A stretch of 64,000 nucleotides of DNA from positions 8,211,501 through 8,275,500 of the forward strand of contig NZ_CP031455.1 in assembly GCF_003391135.1 (NCBI RefSeq), written 5' to 3'. The DNA is from Streptoverticillium olivoreticuli subsp. olivoreticuli (lineage in GTDB: Bacteria; Actinomycetota; Actinomycetes; Streptomycetales; Streptomycetaceae). The translations under genes and the position numbers were made by a program. This document shows, piece by piece, positions 8,723-18,100 of this stretch. The notes beneath the pieces were generated by a model. The model saw nothing but the letters and a program-made list of their open reading frames with translations. It made no database searches and was not told the DNA's origin. Numbering within the stretch: position 1 is the stretch's first letter; every line of letters starts with the position of its first letter.

Positions 8723-10114
8723 TCAGCCGGGTGGGCCGTGGACGGTGTCGAAGAGGTGTGTCCAGGCATGCTGCCAGGGCCAGTTGTGCGGCAGGTGCAG
8801 GGTGATGCGTCGTGCGGAGCGGGCGATCCGGGCCGGAACCTGGACCAGGTGGGTGCGGAGAGTGGCGGTGGTGGCCTTGGCGTGGAAGGCGGAGGCCAGT
8901 GCGCCGGCCGCCCGCAGCAGGTTGCAGGTCATCGCCCACAGGGTCAGCCAGGCGGAGTTGGCATGGAAGTGTCCCGAGGGCAGGTGGGCCAGGGCGGAGG
9001 CTTTGCTGTCGGCGATGACCTGTTCGACGACGGCGTGGTGGCGGTGTTCTTGCTCGGCCTGGAGGGTCCGGGCGGGATTGTCGGTGAAGAACGGGTGGTA
9101 GCGCCAGACGGGGAACAACTCGCCCTGCTCGCCCACGGTGGCGGGTTTGGCGAGGTCACGGACCCGGCGCACGATCAGCCGGGCCGTGACCCGCGAGGCT
9201 TTCCTGCGGCTGACGAAGGCGGCGTAGACGGGTATCTCGGCGACTTCGGCGTCCGGGATGAGGTCGCCGGTCTCCGGGTCGGGCACTGCGGTCGGGTAGG
9301 TGATCTGCTGCCAGGCGGTGTCGGGGATGCTGTGGATGGCCCGTTTGATGGAGGGGTTCATGCCGGTGGTGACCGAGAAGTGGGCGCCGGCCCGGCGGCA
9401 GGCGGCGATGACACCGGCGTTGTAGAACTGCGAGTCCGCGCGCAGGATGCGCATGCCGGTGCAGCCGGCCTCGACGGCGGTGGCCAGGGCCTCGCTGACG
9501 AGTTTCGGGGCGCCGCGGGAGTCGGCGGCTTTGCCGCGGCGCATCCGCACGGTGGCGATCACCGGCCGGGAGGCGGGGGTGCAGATCGTGGCGAGCAGGG
9601 GGTGCAGGGTGCGGATGCCTTTGAACCGGCCGTACTCGGCACCCTGCTTGGCCCGGCCGTAGACGCGTTTGTGGGTGGAATCGACATCGATGAATGCCTT
9701 CTCGTCGGAGCCGGGCAGCAGCGGGGTGTGCGCGGCCAGTTCCGCGAGGAACCTGCGGTGGACAGCGTGGAGTTGGAGGGCATGGCCATGGGTGAAGGAG
9801 CGGAGGAAGGTGCCCAGGGTGGACGGGGCACGGATCCCTCGGAACACGGTCGGCATCGCGCCGTGGCGCAGCGCGCCCAGGTCGTCGATGCTGTCGGCCC
9901 CTGCGGCCATGCCGGCCACGATGCTGGTGACCTTGGCGTCCGCCGCCGCACCCGCGCCGTTCTTCGCCCCGGTCAGCCTCACCTTCTCCGTCACCAGCCG
10001 GGGCAGACCGCACCGCCCGGCCAGTCGCATCACCGGGACCAGCCCGGCATGCGCGATCAGATTCGGGTCATCGAACACGGCGGAGACCGCCGCTGGCGTG
10101 TGGGAAACTTGCAT
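8723..10114 (-). CDS. IS1380 family transposase
   Basis: A 463-residue DDE transposase. The N-terminus MQVSHTPAAVSAVFDDPNL and the block VAGMAAGADSIDDLGALRHG are typical of the family. The catalytic core includes KAFIDVDSTHKRVYG (first Asp), LRADSQFYN (second Asp) and the C-terminal HHAVVEQVIADSKASALAHLP with the acidic residue, then AWLTLWAMTCNLLRA. The frame is intact, so it may be active. The frame extends to a start at 10168; I prefer 10114 because family members begin there, though neither start has a strong ribosome site. Confidence 0.92.
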   Translation of the reverse strand: MQVSHTPAAVSAVFDDPNLIAHAGLVPVMRLAGRCGLPRLVTEKVRLTGAKNGAGAAADAKVTSIVAGMAAGADSIDDLGALRHGAMPTVFRGIRAPSTLGTFLRSFTHGHALQLHAVHRRFLAELAAHTPLLPGSDEKAFIDVDSTHKRVYGRAKQGAEYGRFKGIRTLHPLLATICTPASRPVIATVRMRRGKAADSRGAPKLVSEALATAVEAGCTGMRILRADSQFYNAGVIAACRRAGAHFSVTTGMNPSIKRAIHSIPDTAWQQITYPTAVPDPETGDLIPDAEVAEIPVYAAFVSRRKASRVTARLIVRRVRDLAKPATVGEQGELFPVWRYHPFFTDNPARTLQAEQEHRHHAVVEQVIADSKASALAHLPSGHFHANSAWLTLWAMTCNLLRAAGALASAFHAKATTATLRTHLVQVPARIARSARRITLHLPHNWPWQHAWTHLFDTVHGPPG

Positions 10115-10220
10115 CTCGGAAGTGCCTTGCTGATTATGCGTGCTGGAAGCCTGAAGAACTCCCATCATTGCAGGTCACAAGGCACTTTCTTGTTTTCCAA
10201 GACGTTATCCACAAGGCGTC

Positions 10221-10241
10221 CGGCGGTGGATCAAGGCTTAG
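10221..10241. repeat. IS1380 element right inverted repeat
   Basis: Reverse complement reads CTAAGCCTTGATCCACCGCC(G) and pairs with the left repeat at 8548. It lies about 107 bp upstream of the transposase start, so the gene's promoter is inside the element. Confidence 0.8.
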
Positions 10242-10684
10242 TCATCCTGATGCTGACCCAATGCTGACTTTTCTGACAGTGTGTCAGAATCTTGCCCAGT
10301 GCCGCATCCGGCGATCGAGCACTCTCGCGATGATCTGGCTGGAGGGCATGCCGCCACTGTCGGCAGGCACGCGTGAAGGCGGGTGTAATGGGCGACTTCG
10401 CAACGCTGGAGGGGTCGACTGCGGAGAGGTCTAGTTGTGCAAGGGCCACAATGAGCCACCCCTGGCGCTAGCGACGGCAGCCGACCCGGAGACGAAGCTG
10501 GCGCAGGCGGCCTCCGGTGCGCTTCAGCACGCGCCCTCTGGCTCCTGCCCCATACGCAACCTTGCTCCCACTGCCTGAACAGCGTTTTCGGTGCCCAAGT
10601 CGGGCCGAAGCTGCCCACGTGCAGCATTTCCGCACATTTAATTTCCGAGCCTGCTTGGGGTGCTATGCAGTGCAGGCCCTGCAC
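10242..10684. other. non-coding stretch between IS and excisionase-like gene
   Basis: About 440 bp with no open frame that looks like a gene. It is noticeably less GC-rich than the surrounding chromosome. A short palindromic run, CTGACAGTGTGTCAG, lies at 10270-10284 and may be an operator or a remnant of the mobile element. Nothing else was recognised. Confidence 0.5.
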
Positions 10685-10701
10685 TAAGGAAATGACTGGC
10701 C

Positions 10702-10884
10702 ATGTCAACACGGTTCATGAATGTAAAGCAGGCGGCCGAGTATCTCAACATGTCCGTGGCGTGGATGTACAGAAATGCTCCCCAAGTCGGCCTGATTCCC
10801 TACAAGTTTGGCGCGGGACGCAACGCGAAGATTCAGTTCAAGGTGTCGGAGGTTCAAGCTTGGATCAAGCAGCAAAGAGGATAA
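10702..10884 (+). CDS. excisionase-like helix-turn-helix protein
   Basis: A 60-residue DNA-binding protein. MNVKQAAEYLNMSVAWMYRN forms a MerR/HTH_17-type helix-turn-helix and FKVSEVQAWIKQQRG closes the winged domain. ATG 10702 follows AAGGAAA at 10685-10691. It is directly upstream of an integrase remnant, the usual xis-int order of actinobacterial integrative elements and phages. Base composition is lower in GC than the chromosome, which agrees with transfer. It could instead be a plain regulator, but position and size favour an excisionase. Confidence 0.75.
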   Translation: MSTRFMNVKQAAEYLNMSVAWMYRNAPQVGLIPYKFGAGRNAKIQFKVSEVQAWIKQQRG

Positions 10885-10978
10885 GCGGTGGACTAGAAGG
10901 TCTGCCATCCAGGTTTGCCGCCTCCGGCATTGAATTTCATCACAGATCCCTCTTCTGAACTTGTAGGCATTACTGCAC

Positions 10979-11429
10979 ATGGCGATCAAGTCTTTGCCAC
11001 GGGGTATGGGTTCGTTTTTCAAGGAGTGTGAGCACCCTCAGTAGAGGTGGTCGAAGTGTCCGCACCTGTTACAAGGTCAGGTATCGGGCTGTGTCGGGGA
11101 GGCAGGTGGAGGAGTCCGGGTTCGCGACCCAGGACGCGGCCATCGGGCGGCTGGCGGATGTCTACAACGAGAAGAAGGCGGCTCCCCGGAACCAGGCGAG
11201 GGCGGAGCGGATCGCGAAGTACGGGGGGATGCGGTTCGGGGAGTACGCCGCTGAGTGGAGGGCCGGCCAGCGGCACCTGGCCGAGGGCTCGCTGTGTCAC
11301 CTCGACTCATTGCTGGAGAACCATCTCTTCTCGGCGATTGTTGCCGGGCGGGACGATGACAGGGCGGGGTCTCCGCCGCCGGCCTCGGAGGGGGCGGAGC
11401 GGTCGGGCACGGCCGGGCCCCGCCGGTAG
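10979..11429 (+). pseudogene. int: tyrosine-type integrase, broken and truncated
   Basis: ATG 10979 begins MAIKSLPRGMGSFFKECEHP, but a TAG at 11042-11044 stops the frame after 21 codons. Coding sense resumes in the +1 frame from 11070 (YKVRYRAVSGRQVEESGFAT) as if one base had been inserted near 11069. The rest gives the AP2-like arm-binding and core-binding region (MRFGEYAAEWRAGQRHLAEG, LENHLFSA) and then jumps to a short tail ending at 11429. The whole catalytic domain with the R-H-R-Y residues is missing. It has one nonsense change, one frameshift and one internal deletion, so it cannot work. Confidence 0.8.
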
Positions 11430-11442
11430 TCGCTTCACGCGG

Positions 11443-11475
11443 AAGCCCCCGCCAGGCAGTACCTGGCGGGGGCTT
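11443..11475 (+). terminator. Rho-independent terminator after integrase remnant
   Basis: A perfect 14-bp stem (AAGCCCCCGCCAGG, 11443-11456 with 11462-11475), a five-base loop and a following CATTTTG. It is one of the few hairpins here with a T tract. It lies 13 bp after the remnant's stop. Confidence 0.8.
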
Positions 11476-11567
11476 CATTTTGATGACGCTATCGGCAGAT
11501 TTTTCGGAATCCAGTCATCGGGATATTCCATCGCACGGAACCCGACAAGGGTTGGGAATGTGACACG

Positions 11568-12110
11568 CTATCCCAACATTCGATCCTCATCGAACCCGAG
11601 TTCCTCTTCGATTCCCAGCTCGGCAGCCGCATGCCATCGGACAGCGTCAGGCCATGGCGGGGCGGTCATCTGGCGAGTCAGTTCGAATGCCTCCGGTGTG
11701 CCGATCTCACCCAGGGAGGAGATCACTTTTTGGCACAGCCAGTACGCTGGTGCATCCTTGCTGACTGAGCGTTCTGCCACGCGAAGCAGGCAGGCTGCTG
11801 CGTCTGCCTCCTGGATCTCTCCCAAGATATCGACGAGATCTTCTGCGTTGTATCCCAGAGCATCTGAATCAAGGATCTCTTGCAGGGCCATACCAAGGCC
11901 GACCACCCGCAGAGAGGCGGCCAAGTTGGCGAACTTTTCAACCCTGGGCCAGTTTCCTGTACGAGCCGCTTCGCGAATCCAGGGAACAATGGCGTCGATG
12001 ATCTCGGGGTGCCGGTCTGTGATGGACCTGGCATCCGCCTCTGTGAGGAACCCGTCCACGAGCGATTCCACCAGATCAGCTCGATGGATTTCATGTTCGG
12101 AGAAGGTCAC
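11568..12110 (-). CDS. probable immunity protein of the Rhs toxin (HEAT-like helical)
   Basis: A 180-residue acidic, soluble, all-helical protein. Regular helix pairs (AIVPWIREAARTGNWPRVEK, LVDILGEIQEADAAACLLR, AYWLCQKVISSLGEIGTPEA, AVRWHAAAELGIEEELGFDE) resemble HEAT-like repeats found in immunity proteins. Its ATG overlaps the TGA of the giant Rhs gene as ATGA, so toxin and antidote are translated together. No signal peptide is present, as expected for a protein guarding the producer's cytoplasm. The gene is visibly poorer in G+C than the Rhs body, like the toxin-coding end. Function rests on position and fold pattern, not on a recognised family. Confidence 0.7.
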   Translation of the reverse strand: MTFSEHEIHRADLVESLVDGFLTEADARSITDRHPEIIDAIVPWIREAARTGNWPRVEKFANLAASLRVVGLGMALQEILDSDALGYNAEDLVDILGEIQEADAAACLLRVAERSVSKDAPAYWLCQKVISSLGEIGTPEAFELTRQMTAPPWPDAVRWHAAAELGIEEELGFDEDRMLG

Positions 12111-15100
12111 CAGTCGTTCACCCTTCCGAATTTGGTGATTCTTGAATTGAACACTCCGACTGACCCGGGCCTCAAGCCGAAGGTGTCGGCGCCACGTTCC
12201 GACTTCAGGTGCACGGCGTTGATGTCCTTGCCGATTTCGCCAGGGGTCTTGCCTGCCGAAATCAATGCATCGCGGGTCCCTGATTGCATTTCAAAACGGA
12301 CCAGAATGGTGTATTTTTCGGCATTCCTGCCTCCCTTTCTGGCGGTCCTGCCTCTCAGGCCCTCAAGGTAGTCACGGGACTGAGTGACAAAATTCTCCGT
12401 ACCCTTGACAGTGATCTCACCGTTCGGCCCCAGCTGGTTGAATTCCTTCTCGCTCATTGCGCGATAGAAGGATTCGCCGTCGCAGTTGTTGTGTGCCAGG
12501 ACCGGAGCGGCCCCTGCCTGCACATAGTACGTGTGGATCCCGCCGACCGAGAGGTTGAACACCTGCTGGACGGCGGTCCAGGCCCGCGTCGCGAGAACCT
12601 TGACCCATGTACCGGCTGAAGTGCGCAGAAGCGCGCCCGGCTTGATCTCGTTGGCCTTTACCCAGGTGTGCTGGTCCTCCAGCCAGAACGGGTGGCCTTC
12701 GGTCGCGGTGATGGTGTCGGTAGCGTCGCCCTTGTCGCCGTCGGTGTCGATGGTGAGGCGTACGAGGTGCTTCTCGCCGTTGCCGACGATGACGTCTTCC
12801 ACCGGACGGGCTTCGGTTCTGCCCGTTGTCGGGTCTGTCGCAAGGACCTTTTCACCGATCTGGATGTCCTTGATCGGCTTTGTCGTTCCGTCGGCCATCA
12901 CCACCAGGGTTTCCGGGGTGAAGCTGTTGATCTTGCAGGCGGTCCCAGCAGCTTCCTCGACCTTCTCGGCCGCCTTGCTGCCCTTGGCGAAGTGCTCCAC
13001 CTTTCCGGCCATCCGCGCGGCCTTGGCCCCGCGCACGGCCGCCGTGGACCCCGGAACGAAGACGCTCGCGACCGTGACCGCCGTCCACAGGCATGCCTCG
13101 ACGTCACCCTTGGTCGCGCATTTGATCGCGTCGTTGACGCCGGTGACCTCGGCGGCGAACTCCAGCCCCGCCTTCAGATACGGCGCGGCGGTCTGGGCGA
13201 ACTCGGACACCGCCGTGATCGCCGTGTCGACGGCCGAGACCATCTGGGCGCTCACATCGGCCACGATCTTCGCGACCTCGGTGGCGACCTTGGCCACGTC
13301 CTGGACGAAGTGCTTGGTCTCCTGGACGATTGCCGCCGGGATATTGACCGCGATCTGTACGGCCGTCTTCATGCCGGCGTAGACCGGGCGAAGTGCCTGG
13401 GCCAGCACGGGAATCGGGTTGTGCGTCGCGATGTACTTCTTCGCGGCGCGTGCCTTGTCGCTGATGTACTGCTTGCTCTCGCGGTAGATCTGCGCCGCGG
13501 ACTTGTAGACCCGGGTGGACTGGTTGCGTACGTAGTTGGCACCGGACGAGATCTTGTTGCCGAGCCACCGGGCACCGGACGAGATCTTGCTGGACACCCA
13601 GCTGACGCCGGACGAGATCTGGTTGCCGACCCATCTCGCGCCGGACACGACCTTGTCGGCGACCCACTTGGCACCGGATGAGACCTTGTCGGCGACCCAC
13701 TTGGCGCCGGACGAGACCTTGTTGCCCACCCACTTGGCACCGGACGAGACCTTGCTCGCCGCCTTCTTGATCCACTTGGGCCAGTGGCCCGTCGGGTCCG
13801 TGTGGTTCAGCGGATCCGCGTTGCCGTACGTGTAGCGGTTCGCTTCCACGGACGGGGTCGGGTCGAGTGCGTAGCTGTCACGTGACGTGAAGGAGCCCGT
13901 TCCGGAGTCGTACCAGCGTGCGGCCATGCTGACCTGCTGGGTCTTCGGGTCGGTCCAGTCGCCCTGGTAGCCGATGGAGACCTGCTCACCGGCCGTCGCC
14001 GTCGTCCTGCCGAACGGGTCGAAGCCGGCCGACGAAGCCAGCGACTTCGGGTCGGTGTCCTTCGCGTCGACGGTGCCGACGACATCGCCGTGACGGTCGT
14101 CCATCGCCAGGCGGGTCGTGCCGCCCTGGGTGACGGAGATCAGCTCGCCGGTCAGACCGCGGCTGTAGACACCGCGCCCGTCGGTGACGACGTCGTCACC
14201 CAGACCCGAGTAGGTGTGCTGGGTGCCGTCGCGGTCGACGAGGCGGCCGAAGGCGTCGTACTCGTACGACGTCTCGCCCTGCTTGGCCAGCTGGCCGAAG
14301 GCGTCGAAGCGGCTCTCCTCCACCAGACCCGACGTGGACGACGTCTTGCGGGTGCCCCGCGGGGAGTAGGTGTAGGTCGAGTCGCCGTCCGACATGAGCT
14401 GGTTGCGTGCGTCGTACGCGGCCCTGCGGTCGCCCGACTGGACGCGGTTGCCGGAGTCGTCCCACCCGTAGGCGGTGGTCTTGCCGGCCCTGTCGGTCCA
14501 GGAGGTCAGACGTCCGGCGTCGTCGTAGCCGTACTTCTGCTCGCCCGCGTCAGCGGTACCGGTCGTTTTCTTCGATATCAGGCGGTCGTTGTCGTCGAAG
14601 CGGTACTCGGCCGTGGCCAGCACCGTCCCCGACCCCACGGACTTGGTGACATCCGAGGTCTGACGGCCCAGCGCGTCGTAGCCGAAGCTGCGGTCGACGC
14701 CGGGGGAGTCGATGCCTTCCAGGGCGCCGGTCTTGTCGTAGCGGTAGCTGAACAGCTGCTGCGACTGGGCGTCCTTGACGGACTTCAGCCGCCCCTTCTC
14801 GTAGCCGAACACCGCGGTGCCGGCGGCGTCGACGCGGGTGAGCAGGCGCCCGTCCTCGTCGTAGCCGAAGGTCGCGTCACCGGAGCCGCCACGGGCCGCG
14901 GTCAGCAGACCGCGGTCGTCGTACTCGTAGGTGTTCACGCCCTTCGGCGCGGTGGCGGAGACCATGCGGCCGTTGGCGTCGTACGCGTAGACGCGGTCCG
15001 GGGTGGAGACCTCCGCGCCGCTGCCGGTCTCGCGCAGCAGCAGACCCGACGGGTCGTACGTGCGCAGGTGCTCGACCTTGCCGGGCTCGGTCAGCTTGAC

Positions 15101-18100
15101 CGGGTTGCCGGCGGCGTCGTAGCTCGTGGTCCAGGTGCGGTCGGTGGCGGTCGGGTACTCCTTCGTCTGCGGTTCGATCGTCGACTCGGGCAGGCCGAGG
15201 GCGTTGAAGGTGTAGCGGGTGGTGTTGCCGCGGCCGTCGGTGTAACGCGTGCGGTTGCCGTTCGCGTCGTAACCGAAGGTTGTGGTGATCGTCTTGCCGG
15301 AGGCGACCGGCTCCATCTGCTGGACGAGCTGATTCTGCGCGTCGAAGGTGAAGCCGGTGGTCTTGCCCTTGGCGTCGGTGGAGGAGACGAGGTTGCCCGC
15401 GGCGTCGTAGCGGAAGCTGCGGTCGCGCAGCGGGTTGTCGTCCTTGTCCAGCCACAGCTGGCCGGTCATCCGGCCCGCCTGGTCGTAGGTCTGCCGCACC
15501 TGACGGCCCAGCGCGTCGGAGTTGCTGATGACGCGACCGGACATGTCGTAGCCGGTACGGGTCTTCACACCCGCCGGGTCCTCAGTGCCGGTCAACTGCC
15601 CCAGCGCGTCGTAGGCGTAGCGCGTCGTCTCACCGGAGGGCGTGGTCTGTGCGACCATGCGGTCGGCGTCGTCGTAGGTGAAGGTGGACGTGAAGTACCG
15701 GGTCTGCCCGGACTTCCGCTCCACCTGCGTCGTCGTCGCCGACCGGCCCAGACCGTCATAGGTGCTCTCGGTACGCGCGCCCGTCGGGTCGGTCTCCGTG
15801 AGCTGTTCGCCGGTGCGGCTGTAGGTGTACGACCACACGGCGCCCGCGCCCGACGGCACGGTCTTGCCCGGCTCGGTCACCAGACCCAGCAGCTTCGAAG
15901 TGCGCGGCTCCTCCCGCTGCACCATTCGGCCCAGCTGGTCGTAGCGGAAGCGCTTGGTGTTGCCGAGCGCGTCAGTGGTTGCGGTGATACGGCCCGCCGA
16001 GTCGTACTCGTTGCGGCTGATCGGGGTGATCGGCTCCGAGGCGCCCGGCGGGGTGTACGACGGGGACGCGCTCGTCGTCGGCTGTCCGGCCTTGTTGAAG
16101 TCGACCGAGGTCAGCCTGCCCTGCGGGTCCTTGGACTGCGTGGCCTCGTCGAAGACGTTGTAGCCGGTGACCGTGGTCGGACGGGTCTTCACCGGCTTGC
16201 CGGCGTCGCCCTCCTGCCCGGTCTCCACGTCCGCTGCCGGCTCGGTCACCGAGATCCGGCGGCCCAGCGCGTCATAGGCGTAGGTAGTGGTGTAGTCCTC
16301 CGGCTTCGCGCCCTCGGCGTTGCCGCGCGGCTCGGTCTCGGCGAGCAGCAGACCGCGCTGATCCCACTGGAAGGTGGTCGTCAGACGCTGCTTGCCGTTC
16401 TGGGTGGTCTCGCTCAGCTCACGGCCGACAGCGTCGTACGTGTAGTCGACGATCTCGGAATTGCTGCTGCTGAACGGGATGTTGGAGGACCGGCCGGTGT
16501 GTACGACACGGGTCACGTTGTCCGCGTCGTCGTAGCTGTAGGCGACCTTGCGGTCCAGCTTGCCCGGGTCCGAGGTGATGCTCTGCGTACGGCCGGAAAG
16601 GTCGTAGCCGTACTCGGTGACGAGCGAGCCGTTGCCGGTCGTCCTGCGGACGACGCTGCCGAGCGCGTCGTACTCGTTGCGCTCCAGCTCGATGTCCCGC
16701 GTCGAGCCGTCCGGCTGCGGCACGTCCAGCGCGCGCACGGATTTCTGCAGGCCGTCGTCGTAGTAGCTGAACGCCCGCGTCCGGCCCATGGCGTCGGTGT
16801 GCCTGGTCAGTCGGCCGGCCATGTCGTAGGCGTAGGAGTCGGTCACCAGGACCTTTTCGTCGCCCGGACCGTCCGTGCCGTCCTTGGGGGCTTCCTGCGG
16901 GTCGCCCTTCCAGTCCCGCACTCGCACCTCGGCGACGCTGTTGCGCGGCGTGTAGGCGGTCTCCGTCCGGGTGCCGCTCGGGTCGACCTCCCAGACCCGG
17001 TTGCCCAGCACGTCGTAGCCGTAGCTGGTCTCGGCGCCCTCGGCGTCCGTCACCCGCACCGGGCGCGCCGAGTCGTCGTACTCGGTACGGGTCTCGCGCG
17101 CCGGGTCGCCCCCGGTGAGGTCGGTGACCTCCGAGCGCGTCTGCAGACCGTCCTTGTCGTACTCGACGGTCGTGCGCTGGGTGTGCGTGACGTCCGTGAC
17201 CTTGTTCTTCACTCCGGGCTTGGTCGTGGTGACCACCCGGTTGGCACCGTCGTAGGTGAAGGAGACGGTCACGCCCTGCGGCTGGGAGTCGCTGACGTCG
17301 GTCTCGGTGAGCTTGCGGCCCAGCCGGTCGTACGTGTAGCGCGTGGTCAGCCCCGCCGGGTCGGTGGTCTCGGCGAGATCACCGCCGGCGGAGTAGCCGT
17401 ACCGGGTCGTCTTGCCCTTGGCGTCGGTCATCGACGCCAGCAGCCCGGCGGGCATCGTGCCCTTGCCGTCGGACGCCGGCTCGCTGCCCGTGGTGAAGGT
17501 GCGGACCGCCTTGCGGCCGTCCGGCGCCGTCTGCTCGGTCAGCTCGCCCCGGGCGTCGTAGGAGTACGTCGTCCGGTAGGTGTTGTCCGAAGCGTTCTTC
17601 GACCGCGCGTCACGGGACTCGGTCAGCTTGCCGTTGCGCGGATCGACCGGGTTCTTCTCGTCGAACCAGTAGCTGTAGTAGGTGGTCTGGCAGTCGCCCT
17701 TGTCGCGGCAGTTGGTGCGTGTGGCGACGTTGCCCTGGCCGTCGTACGTCATGTCGAGCGCGTGGCCGTTCTCGTCCACGACGTGGTTCTGCATGCCCCG
17801 CTCGTCGTAGCCGAAGCCGCGCACGCCCATGGCGTTCACGACGCCACCGACGAACTCGGGGTCCGGGTAGTCGACCGGGGGCTGGCCGGTGCCCGTCGCA
17901 CCGCCCTCGAACAGGCCGCCCTCGGCGATACCGGGCGACGCGGAGACGCTCGGCTTCGGCTTCTCGGCGTCCTTGGGCCTGTCGCGCAGCGGCGAGACGT
18001 AGCGGATCAGCCGGCCCGCGAGCGGGTCGTAGTCGTAGAAGTGCCGGCGGTCCTTCGGATCCGTCACCTGGACGGTGCGGATGAGCTCCTTGCCCCACAG

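Larger units (their letters stand above)
8548..10241 (-). mobile_element. IS1380-family insertion sequence, apparently complete
   Basis: The element is about 1.69 kb and carries one transposase gene on the minus strand, bounded by imperfect 21-bp inverted repeats (8548-8568 and 10221-10241, 18 of 21 bases match; both contain TGATCCACCG). Size and content suit IS1380. I see no obvious 4-5 bp target duplication (left flank ACACC, right flank TCATC), so either the ends are a few bases off or flanking DNA has rearranged. About 155 bp between the left repeat and the gene's stop is non-coding. Confidence 0.85.

Noticed and set aside
10979-11044. A 21-codon peptide gene
   Set aside because: It is the N-terminus of the broken integrase, as the sense continues after the TAG and one frameshift.
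13538-13768. CRISPR-like spacing of a repeated 33-bp unit
   Set aside because: The units are contiguous with no spacers and are in frame within the Rhs gene; they are coding tandem repeats.
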